This document shows positions 1 to 8,752 of a DNA stretch of 64,000 nucleotides, in pieces. Within the stretch, counting starts at the first letter, position 1, and each line of letters starts with the position of its first letter. This stretch comes from Eutreptiella sp. 'Long Island Sound 2002'. Taxonomy: Eukaryota > Euglenozoa > Euglenophyceae > Eutreptiales > Eutreptiaceae. The notes under the pieces are model-generated. The model saw only the letters and a program-made list of their open reading frames with translations, searched no databases and was not told the origin of the DNA. A program made the position numbers and the translations under genes. Location: positions 103,421,367 to 103,485,366 of the forward strand of contig OZ038381.1 in assembly GCA_964036045.1 (NCBI GenBank). The letters are read 5' to 3'.

Positions 1-1
1 G

Positions 2-2124
2 GATAGCGAGGAGGAAGACCCCCATGGGAGGCGGGAACCCAAAAGGCGGCGGAAGGCGCAAGGGTCGCAGGAGGACGACGACACCCAACAGGGAGGTGGT
101 TCGGGTCAACAATGGGTTGGAACAATACGGCGTTTCGATTGACTCCGTGGGGACCCATGTCAAGCTCTGCCTCAGGAACAACGTCCACGCAAAGAAGCAA
201 TTGGCGGCCGCACTGAGATTGCTGCTGGAGGTCCCCAACAACCTGCTGAGGTGGCACTTCTTTCTGCGCAGCGAGTACATCCCCGCGCCGACGAAAGTGG
301 TGTCCACGCCCCGCACCGAAGCCTACAAGTACAAGGATTATTCAGGTTTGCACTTTCTGCGTCAACTGCATAAAATAACACGAACTGATCAGACCGACCG
401 GACCGAACCGTTCATTTCACTTCGTGTAAAGACCGGACCGGACCGGTCTGGACCGGTCTTTGAACAAACTGCATAAAATGCGCTAAACTGCGCGGTCCGA
501 CCGGTTCGACCAGTTTACACCCTTTTGTGTTGTTTTTCTGCAGAGGACCTCTTGCGCAACATCGCGAAGTGCCGAGGATGTGGGGTGAAGCAAGAACCCC
601 GGGAACCCGACTACGACCCCTACTCCCCGCCGCGCCACTCCAGCCCCTCCCGCTCACTCTGATCCAACCCCCGTCGCAAACCCGTGACCGGCGCAACCGG
701 CGCCCCCCGTCCCCATCAGTCCCCAGCGAAGCGGTTGCTCGACCTCCTCACGCCCCCGCTGGAGGATCTGTCGACTGCGGACGTGCGGAACCGGTACAAG
801 TTGCTGCGCTGTGAGCTTTGTCGGACGGAGCATGAGATTACACAGGTCAACAATTGTTCCCCCCACCCCTTCGACTTGTCTTGTTCCGTTCGTTGTCTTA
901 ACCCTTTATGCCCATAGGTCCGTCAAGGGGAGCTGCCGGATGCCAGCTGGGAGGAAACGTTGGAGAGCACCCGTACCACTGACGAGCTTTTGGCGGAGAT
1001 CCAGTCGATCCCGTGGTTCGCCCGGCAATGGGAAAGAATGGAGGAAGCAAAGCATCAATGGGCCTTGGAAGAGGTCTGTTTTTGCAGTTCCTCGCAGTTT
1101 GCGCTGTTTGTTCGAAGACCGGTCCAGACCGGTCTTTGTGTCAACTGAAACGAACTGCGCGGTCCGATCGGTTCGATCGGTTTATGCTGTTTGTACAAGA
1201 CCGGTCCAGACCGGTCTCTGTGCCAAGTGAAATGAACTGTCCGGTCCGATCGTTTCGTGCAGTTTGTGTAGTTTGACCCATTTCGTTGTTTGTCTCACAG
1301 GCCGAAAGAGAGAGGCAAGAGGCGGAGCGGGCGCGCCAAGAGGAAGAGGCGCGCGAGGCGGCCGAGGAGGCGGACCGGCTGATGTGCGACCGGGCAGAGG
1401 AGTTGGAGCGCATGAAGCGGGAGCAGCAACGGCTGCAAGATGAGTTGGACGCCTTGAAGAAGGCGAAGGTTTGTTGCCATGTTGCGGAGTTGTGGTTTTC
1501 ATTTCATGGGCCAACATTACGTTGTCAATGTACAACATCACACCGCAGGTGCGAGCCGCCAGCTCAGGCAATGGAGGAAAGACGGAGGTAAAAGAAGAGG
1601 AGAAGGAAGAAGCCCTCACAGAAGAAGAAGAAGGCCAGCCAGGCCTGCAAGAAGAGGAAATTGAGGAAAACGAGGAAATCGACCCGGAAACCGACCCCGA
1701 GGCCAAGCCACAGGTGTGAACTGCATCAACTGCATAAACTGCTCGAAATGCTCGGACCGGCCCGTTTAGATCGTTTTAAGCGGTTTGTTCAAGGACCGGT
1801 CCGGACCGGTCTGTACCGGTCTTCTCGTAAACTGAAACGAACCGCGCGGTCCGGCAAGTTCGTGCAGTTCGTGCAGTTCGTTGCATTTTTCCCCAGGCCG
1901 AGGACGCAAGCACTCAGGGGTTGCAGCTGCAAGTTGCCTCTGTGCGCGGGTACACGAAGAATGGGTCCGCTAAGGTCAACCCCATGTTCCTGTAGAAGCA
2001 AAGGCAAATGGAGGCCAAGCTACAAGCTAAGTTGGATGCTAAGAAAAAGCCCGATGATGATTCCTGGCCGGGTCAGGGTGGTGGTGATGCTGGCCTCGGC
2101 TCTGATGTCCCAGGCACAGCCTAA
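2..2124 (+). CDS. Spliced accessory gene of P1, unknown function, 5' end outside the window
   Basis: Likely exons are up to 345, 544-855, 918-1073, 1301-1468, 1549-1713 and 1897-2124, all joined in frame at GT..AG introns. The start lies upstream of the window or is disturbed near position 100, where a charged frame (starting DSEEEDPHGRR) must join the main frame. The product contains a possible Cys pair (CRGCG and CELC), a long Glu/Arg-rich coiled-coil exon (1301-1468), an acidic exon (1549-1713) and a Lys/Gln-rich tail ending at TAA 2122-2124. Two in-frame stops interrupt it: TGA at 660-662, where CGA would fit, and TAG at 1993-1995, inside a Gln-rich context (FL-stop-KQRQME). The family is not recognised. 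A transposition or chromatin helper is only an inference from its position beside the transposase. Confidence 0.55.
346..543 (+). repeat. ACCGGTC-rich intron 1 of the P1 accessory gene
   Basis: A GT..CTGCAG intron that keeps phase (exon ends with G, next begins AG). It contains GACCGGACCGGTCTGGACC-type words and CTGCATAAA words shared with the other P1 introns. The same words also lie outside genes in P1, so the motif is not purely an intron feature. Confidence 0.7.
1074..1300 (+). repeat. ACCGGTC-rich intron 3 of the P1 accessory gene
   Basis: A GT..TCACAG intron with two tandem copies of the P1 motif block (AAGACCGGTCCAGACCGGTC), each followed by a CGGTCCGATCG segment. Removing it joins two exons in one frame. 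Confidence 0.7.
1714..1896 (+). repeat. ACCGGTC-rich intron 5 of the P1 accessory gene
   Basis: A GT..CCCCAG intron. Its core (about 1793-1866) is nearly identical to 2474-2550 in the intron before the transposase, including GGACCGGTCCGGACCGG and CGCGCGGTCCGGCAAG. The two introns therefore share a recent common copy or have been homogenised. Confidence 0.7.
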
Positions 2125-2604
2125 AGCGCCCCGGACCACTTTTCCATGGTGTTGCCGTGGTGAGCCATGCCGGTGGTGGTGTTCGCTTCTCCAATACTTT
2201 CTTCAAACATTGGGACCGTCTCACGTTGTTTGTTCGACGAATTGCAACAACGCCCAGTGCATGCGACCTTCTCATTGACAGTTTGTGAGGAAGAGGCCAC
2301 CCCCTGCCCCTCCATTCCCCCCCCCCCCGTCCCAAAGAAATAGAAATAGAAATAAAAATAGAAAGTAGCCAAGGGGGGGACAAAAAGGTAAAGAATAGGA
2401 AAAATCAACAAGCAGCGTAAACTGCGTAAACTGCTCGGACCGGACAGTTTAGATGAGTTGATGCAGTTTGTCCAAGGACCGGTCCGGACCGGTCTGTACC
2501 GGTCTTCTCGTAAACTGAAACGAACCGCGCGGTCCGGCAAGTTCGTGCAGTTTGTGCAGTTTGCGCAGCAAATTTCCTTTTCCCTCTTCTGCAGTCAAAT
2601 CACT
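2125..2604 (+). promoter_or_regulatory. Spacer and probable 5'-UTR intron ahead of the piggyBac transposase
   Basis: No coding sequence is seen. It contains a C-run (2320-2332), an A-rich GAAATA tract (2336-2365) and, from about 2405 to 2594, a P1-type ACCGGTC block. That block ends in TTCTGCAG ten bases before the transposase ATG, so it is probably a 5'-UTR intron. The block nearly duplicates the intron at 1714-1896. Confidence 0.5.
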
Positions 2605-3957
2605 ATGCAATCGGATTGGGAACCACGTCCCTTGGATCCTGATGAGGCTTTGTATGACTTCACCAAAGGTGTTGCACGAGGCACAAGCCTATTGGAGGGT
2701 ACATGCGCCGCGGACACACCGGTCACGGTGTATGAGTACATGATGCGGCCCATCATGGAGTGCATGGACATTTGCCTCCGCGCCAAGGGGCATGCCGACT
2801 TGGTCCCCTTGCTTCCCCGCTACATCCTTTTCCGACTAGGTCTCGGAATGCTACAACCCCGCCGCATTGATGACCTATGGGATAGGGATAGCATGTACTA
2901 CAACCCCAACATGGAGTACCTCTTCCCGGACCGTGGGGCGTTCTACAAGTTGCAGCGCTTCGCGGATCCGGATGTGGATGCCCTGATTGAACTGTGCACC
3001 GAACAATGGCAGAATGGTCGGGTATTAGGTGACATTGTGTGTGGCGATGAATCTATCGTCCCACACAAGGGCCTATTCCTATTTAGACAATTTATCCCTC
3101 GGAAACCCCATACCACGGGGGTAAAATTGTATCTGCTGAGTGATGCTCAGGACCAGTACATTTGGCATGTTTATTTGTACCGTGGTGCGATGCCTCGTGA
3201 CAACCCCCCACCTCCAACCACCTATGCTGGCCATTACACCCCCACGGAGATTGTGCAGCTCTGGCATGATGTGGCACCCAGCAACCGGGTGTTGGTGGCG
3301 GACACCTACTTTGGTTCCCATGGTACAGCTAGGTCTCTAGCGGCACAGTCTCGACCCTTCTTGATGCTAATCCCCGAATCAGCGGATCTCGTTGAGCAGG
3401 GGGGCAAGGGGCTCCACCCTGGGAAGGTGAACACCGTGGTTCACAAGGAGGATGGGTATGCCTTGAGCATTTTCAAAAGCCCAAAGGTGGGCAAGAAGGC
3501 GGCACGTGCCGTGCCCTTGGTCACCAACTGCCACCATGGCCCCCATGTATGGCGGAAACGTAGGTAGCGCCTACCCGGCATTGTGGCCAACTACCGCACA
3601 TTTGCACCCGGGGTCGATGTGTGCAACCAGCTGTGCTTGCAGCATCGGGAGGAGCGGCAGTTCTCAAACTGGTGGAAGGCCTTGAACGGCATGTTGCTCC
3701 GCATGGCATCCACCAACGCTTTTACCTCGTGCAAAGCGTTGAAACTTTGTGCCCCGGGGGAAACCATGCACAATTGGCAGTGGCGTCTCATGCGGTACAT
3801 CTTTCCAGCCCGAACAATTGAGGTGCAGGCAAAGCACCTCCCTATCCGTGCCAAGCGAGGTACATGCGTGTGCTGTCGGGGCGGCACATCGATGTACAAA
3901 TGCCAAGCTTGTGGCGTTTCGCTGCACGTTGATTGCTTTGCGAAGTACCATCAGTAG
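2605..3957 (+). CDS. piggyBac-like transposase with one in-frame TAG
   Basis: About 450 codons. The DDE-type core of piggyBac (DDE_Tnp_1_7) is recognisable: GDESIVPHKG with the first Asp near residue 148, FIPRKPHTTGVKLY, VLVADTYFGS with the second Asp near 233, and YRTFAPGVDV with the third Asp near 338. A Cys/His C-terminus follows (CVCCRGG..CQACGVSLHVDCF..H), as is usual for the family's cross-brace zinc domain. These enzymes excise and reinsert the element, normally at TTAA. The ATG at 2605 follows a splice acceptor. TAG at 3565-3567 (codon 321) interrupts the frame between the second and third Asp, and the same frame resumes at once with RLPGIVANYR. The gene is therefore either a one-step pseudogene, or TAG is read through or recoded. 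It ends at TAG 3955-3957, followed in frame by TGA two codons on. Confidence 0.85.
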
Positions 3958-4447
3958 GGCTGAAGGGCGGTCCTATGGCATGGGGGGAAGTGCCCCATTG
4001 CGAAGCTCCCGCCGTATAATAGAGCTAACGACCCGGAATGCGGCCACCCCTCGACGGCTCTGGCTAGGGATGGAAGGCATTGGTATGTGGCACAAACAAA
4101 CACACACGCGCAAACACACAAACACACGTACACCACACACACACACACACACAAACGCACATACACTATGAAGTGAAATGAACTGCGCAAACTCATCGGA
4201 CCGCTCGGTTTAAGGGGTTTTATGCAGTTGGTACGGAGACCAGACCAGACCGGGCGGACCGGACAAGACCGGTCTTCCGTGTTCCCGCACGAACTGCATA
4301 AACTGCTCGGTCTGCACAAATTGCATAAACTGCGTAAACCGGCGTAAAGTAGAAGTTTTGCTAGAATAAACTGCGCGAAACGGGAAGACCAGTCAGACCG
4401 GAAGACCGGACTTTATGAAATGCGTACCTGTAGCCAAAGGAATATTA
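3958..4447. repeat. P1 right spacer: CA-rich microsatellite and ACCGGTC array
   Basis: There is no gene. A (CA)n-type microsatellite with interruptions runs from about 4091 to 4166. From 4170 to 4420 the P1 motif returns (GACCAGACCGGG, ACCGGACAAGACCGGTC and CTGCATAAACTGC words), outside any intron. This is the clearest sign that the motif belongs to the element's subterminal DNA. Confidence 0.6.
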
Positions 4448-5640
4448 CTACACCCCTCTCCCCTTAAATTTAGCTACTAAGCAACAACAACAAGCAACAA
4501 CAACAAGCAAGCACGTCACCGTTCCGTTTTGGCCATTGCACCTTCCCAACGCCTCGGGCTTGACTCTACTTTAGCCATCCTACAGCCTAGGTGGTGCCCT
4601 TGCCAAATCCAAGTTTTGAGCCAGAAACTCACCGGTGGCGGCCCGGGGCGGGGGCGCCAATTGGGAGGTGCCCTCCCAAATCTGTGCAGCTTTGGGCCAA
4701 AAACAGCCATTTTTCGCCCAAAATTTTAACAGCCCTAGTAAGAGTTCAAAACAGCCAAACGAAGGCAAACGGCTGCGACACTCCACGTGCGGCTTGACTT
4801 TCTTGTGACCAAGGGACCTTTGGTGCCCTCTAACACCACGATATGTCCGAGAAACGGCCCAAAAAGGCGCCAAAAAGCCCCAAAATCTGCGCTATGTGCA
4901 CCAGCACCCCGAAACCAAGAACGGGCCGTATCTTGGGCTACGTGGCTCAAAAACGAATTCCGAGGGCACCTAGTCCACCCGCAACCCCCCACTTTTTATG
5001 GTTTCCAAGCCTCAGAATCGCCCAACCAGACACGTAGACCCCCCTACCAGTGGTCACTTGGTGCAGCCGGAGGGCCGGCCAGCCCACGCACAGTGGGGGG
5101 CGGTGGGTCCACCGGGGTCCGCAGGGCGAAAAAAATCATTTTTTCCAAAGTTGTTCCTAGACCACTTGGGATGCTCAAACAAGTGTTTTTAGGCCGTTTT
5201 GAGCCCGTGGTGGCGCGTTTTGGGCCATGGAAAATCCCAAAATGCCTTGAAAATGGGCCGTTTTGGGACCAACAATGGGTCAAAAATGGGTCAAAATTGC
5301 GTTTTTCCAAAAATGATCCTGGACCATTTATGATGCTCAAACAAGTGGTTTTAGCCCATTTTGAGCCCGTGGCTACGGGTTTTGGCTCATGGAAAATCCC
5401 AAAATACCTTGAAAATGGGCCATTTTGGGACCCAAAATGGGTCAAAAATGGGTCAAAAAGGCGTTTTTCCAAAAGTGATCCCGGACCATTTGGGATGCTC
5501 AAACAAGTGTTTTTAGCCCGTTTTGAGCCCGTTTTGACCGAGTTTAGCCCCTTCCACCACATGTATGCACCACTTTCTGCCCTTCGCACGTACCTTAGAG
5601 CAGTGTGGTGCAGCCACCTAGAGTTGGGAGAGGGGTGTAG
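4448..5640. mobile_element. TIR element unit 1 (1.2 kb, non-autonomous, MITE-like)
   Basis: It begins CTACACCCCTCTCCC and ends with the inverted form GGGAGAGGGGTGTAG (5626-5640). The interior has no plausible gene; the long open frames are translations of low-complexity AAAATGGG/CCAAAA repeats. From about 5147 to 5540 there are three diverged direct sub-repeats of about 163 bp, each with GGATGCTCAAACAAGTG-like cores (one reads TATGATGCTC). It is followed by ATTGGAGG and a (TA)n run. Confidence 0.8.
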
Positions 5641-5646
5641 ATTGGA

Positions 5647-5648
<2 letters not shown>

Positions 5649-5692
<44 letters not shown>
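5649..5692. repeat. (TA)n microsatellite between TIR units 1 and 2
   Basis: A nearly pure AT dinucleotide run. Units 1 and 2 abut it on either side, which suggests that (TA)n is the insertion target. Confidence 0.95.
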
Positions 5693-5694
<2 letters not shown>

Positions 5695-6853
5695 CTACAC
5701 CCCTCTCCCCCGAAATTTAGCTAACAACAAGCAACAAGCAACAACACGTCTCCGTGCCGTTTTGGCCATTGCACCTTCCCAACGCCTCGGGCCTGACTCT
5801 ACTTTAGCCATCCTACAGCCTAGGTGGTGCCCTTGCCAAATCCAAGTTTTGAGCCAGAAACTCACCGGTGGCGGCCCGGGGCGGGGGCGCCAAGTCGGGA
5901 GGTGCCCTCCCAAATCTGCGCAGTTTTGGGCAAAAAACAGCCATTTTTCGCCCAAAACAGCCCTAGTAAGGGTGCAAAACAGCCAAACGAAGGCAAACGG
6001 CTGCTACACTCCACGTGCGGCTTGACTTTCTGCTGACCAAGGGACCTTTGGTGCCCTCTAACTCCACGATATGGCCGAGAAACGGCCCAAAAAGGCGCCA
6101 AAAAGCCCCAAAATCTGCGCAACGTGCACCAACACCCCGAAACCAAGCACGGGCCGTATCTTGGGCTACGTGGCTCCAATCCGATTTCAGAGGGCACCTA
6201 GTCCACCCGCAACCCCCCACTTTTTGTGGTTTCCAAGCCTCAGAATCGCCCAACGAGCCACCTAGACCCCCATACCAGTGGTCACTTTGTGGAGCCAGAG
6301 GGCAGCCCGGCATGCGCACGGTGGGGGCCAACGGTGGGTCCACCAGGGTCCCCGGGGCGAAAAAAATCATTTTTTCCAAAGTTGTTCCTAGACCACTTGG
6401 GATGCTCAAACAAGCGTTTTTAGCACGTTTTGAGCCCGTGGTGGCGCATTTTGGGCCACGGAAAATCCCAAAATGCCTTGAAATTGGGCCGTTTTGGGAC
6501 CAAAAATGGGTCAAAAATGGGTCAAAAACGCGGTTTTCCAAAAGTGATCCTAGACCATTCGGGATGCTCAAACAAGTGGTTTTAGCTCGTTTTGAGCCCG
6601 TGGTGGCGCGTTTTGCCCCATGCATAATCCCAAAATGCCTTGAAATTGGGCTGATTTGGGACCAAAAATGGGTCAAAAATGGGTCAAAAACGTGTTTTTC
6701 CAAAAGTTATCCTAAACCATTTGGGAGGCTCAAACAAGTGTTTTGAGCCCACTTTGAGCCGGTTTTGATGCAGTTTAGCCACTTCCACCACGTATGCATC
6801 AGGTACCTCAGAGCCGTATGGTGGAGCCACCTAGACTTGGGAGAGGGGTGTAG
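5695..6853. mobile_element. TIR element unit 2
   Basis: Same organisation and orientation as the unit at 4448-5640, with terminal CTACACCCCTCTCCC and inverted partner ending at 6853. The left half is closely similar to the neighbouring units. The right half carries the same family of about 163-bp sub-repeats. A shorter TA-rich tract (about 6862-6880) separates it from the next unit. No gene. Confidence 0.8.
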
Positions 6854-6881
6854 ATTGGAGGATATATATTTATATATATTA

Positions 6882-8096
6882 CTACACCCCTCTCCCCTTC
6901 AATTTAGCTAACAAGCAACAACAACAACAACAACAACAACAAAAACAACAACAACAACAACAACAACAAGCACTTCTCCGTGCCGTTTTGGCCATTGCCC
7001 CGTCCCAACGCCTCGGATCTTTTGCCCATGTAGCCATCTTGGAGCCTAGGTGGTGGCCTTGCCAAATCCAAGTTTTGAGCCAGAAACTCACCGGTGGCGG
7101 CCCGGGGCGGTGGCGCCAAGTCGGGAGGTGCCCTCCCAAATTTGCGCAGTTTTGGGCCAAAAACAGCCATTTTTCGCCCAAAACAGCCCTAGTAAGGGTT
7201 CAAAACAGCCAAACGAAGGCAAACGGCTGCTACACTCCACGTGCGGCTTGACTTTCTGCTGACCAAGGGACCTTTGGTGCCTTCTAGCTCCACGATATGT
7301 CCGAGAAACGGCCCAAAAAGGCGCCAAAAAGCCCCAAAATCACCGCCATGTGTACCAGCAACCCGAAACCAAGAACGGGCCGTATCTTGGGCTACGTGGC
7401 TCAAAAACGAATTCCGAGGGCACCTAGCCCACCCGCAACCCCCCACTTTTTATGGTTTCGAAGCCTCAGAATCGCCCAACGATCCACGTAGACCCCCGTA
7501 CCAGTGGTCACTTGGTGCAGCCGGAGGGCCGGCCAGCCCACGCACAGTGGGGGCCAAAGGTGGGTCCACGAGGGTCCCCTGGGGCGAAAAAAATTATTTT
7601 TTCCAAAGTTGTTCCTAGACCACTTGGGATGCTCAAACAAGTGTTTTTAGGCCGTTTTGAGCCCGTGGTGGCCCGTTTTGGGCCATGGAAAATCCCAAAA
7701 CGCCTTGAAAATGGGCCGTTTTGGGACCAACAATGCGACAAAAATGGGTGAAAAACGCGTTTTTCCAAAAGTGATCCTGCACCATTTATGATGCTCAAAC
7801 AAGTGGTTTTAACCCATTTTGAGCCGTGGCGACAGGTTTGGGCTCATGGAAAATCCCAAAATGCTTTGAAAATGGGCCATTTTGGAACAAAAATGGGTCA
7901 AAAATGGGTCAAAAACGCGTTTTTCCAAAAGTGATCCCAGACCATTTGGGATGCTCAAACAAGTGTTTTTAGCCCGTTTTGAGCCCGTTTTGACCGAGTT
8001 TAGCCCCTTTTACCACATGTATGCACCACTTTGTGCCCTTCGCCCGTACCTTAGAGCCGTGTGGTGGAGCCACCTAGAGTTGGGAGAGGGGTGTAG
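6882..8096. mobile_element. TIR element unit 3
   Basis: Third copy in the same orientation, with terminal CTACACCCCTCTCCC and inverted end at 8096. Near its left end it has an expanded (CAA)n run (about 6913-6968), where the sister copies have only a few CAACAAG units. It is followed by a (TA)n run at about 8105-8141. No gene. Confidence 0.8.
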
Positions 8097-8102
8097 ATTA
8101 GA

Positions 8103-8141
<39 letters not shown>

Positions 8142-8144
<3 letters not shown>

Positions 8145-8379
8145 TTTGTTTTTGCCCCGTCTTTGTGCGAACATCATAAACGGGAAGCCACAAGACACAT
8201 GCTTGTGACGATCATGCATAGCTAGTTTTAGCAAACTGTTTGACTTGGGTACAGCTAACGTGTGGCCACTCACGGAGTCGTGGAGCGACCACACCTGATA
8301 GCCTTGTGCCCTTGGTCGTTGGATATTTTGTCAATCGGTGTTGTGCAGGATGAAAGGCCGTATACCGAGACCAATGTAC
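8142..8379 (+). repeat. Repeat R8, left half (interrupted by T1)
   Basis: This segment (GCGAACATCATAAA.. to ..GAGACCAATGTAC) matches the first half of an unbroken repeat at about 48812-49043. Its second half is at 21288-21500, on the other side of T1. R8 may be a long terminal repeat or leader of the retroelement whose gag-like frame starts at 21619; this is inference. Confidence 0.8.
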
Positions 8380-8752
8380 CCCTGCGTGCGCGCAATGGTG
8401 CATTTTTTCCATAGTGCGCGCAAATTTTGAAAAATATGACCTTTGTAGCGCGCCTATTGCGCGCGCTCTACCGCGCTATATTGTCCCGTTTTTCAAATTT
8501 TTCAAAACCGGAAAATGTTTCAAAACCATGCTTTTTCCAGTGTCCTGTGTTTCTCAAAAACCCCTTGCTTTTCAAAAATGTTCCTTGTTGCTCACCCAAC
8601 CCGAGACACATGCAAAAACACTTTCTGAAAGGTCTGCAAAGTGTGCAACAGTACAGGTCCTCATGGGCGCCAACAGTGTAGCGCGCGCAACATATTTACA
8701 GCGCGCGCTATGGACCTTACGGCGCGCGCTATACCAGGTATAGCGCGCGCTG
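8380..8752. repeat. T1 left TIR and subterminal region
   Basis: Non-coding. It contains the TIR, GCGCGCAAATTTTGAAAA, and toward the gene a cluster of TAGCGCGCGCAAC, CAGCGCGCGCTATGG and TATAGCGCGCGCTGTC words (about 8676-8755). The same block is found at 23393-23760 and 24276-24650 in T2. Confidence 0.75.

Larger units (their letters stand above)
1..4447 (+). mobile_element. P1: piggyBac-type DNA transposon, left end outside the window
   Basis: This stretch holds a spliced accessory gene followed by a piggyBac-like transposase, both on the plus strand. It is pervaded by one element-specific motif family, GACCGGTC/ACCGGT plus AACTGCATAAACTGC-like words. The motif occurs in three introns of the accessory gene, in the intron ahead of the transposase start, and again downstream of the transposase at about 4170-4420. 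The right boundary is placed before the next inverted-repeat element at 4448. I could not pair terminal repeats because the left end lies outside the window. Confidence 0.65.

Noticed and set aside
346-1896. Introns as independent mobile introners
   Set aside because: The same words occur outside introns at element ends and spacers, so element-specific arrays explain them better. Kept open as a finding to test.
4787-6746. Long open frames in the TIR elements, up to 412 codons on both strands
   Set aside because: They run through repeated AAAATGGG/CCAAAA words, occur on both strands in parallel, cross element boundaries and the TA tract, and contain no domain.
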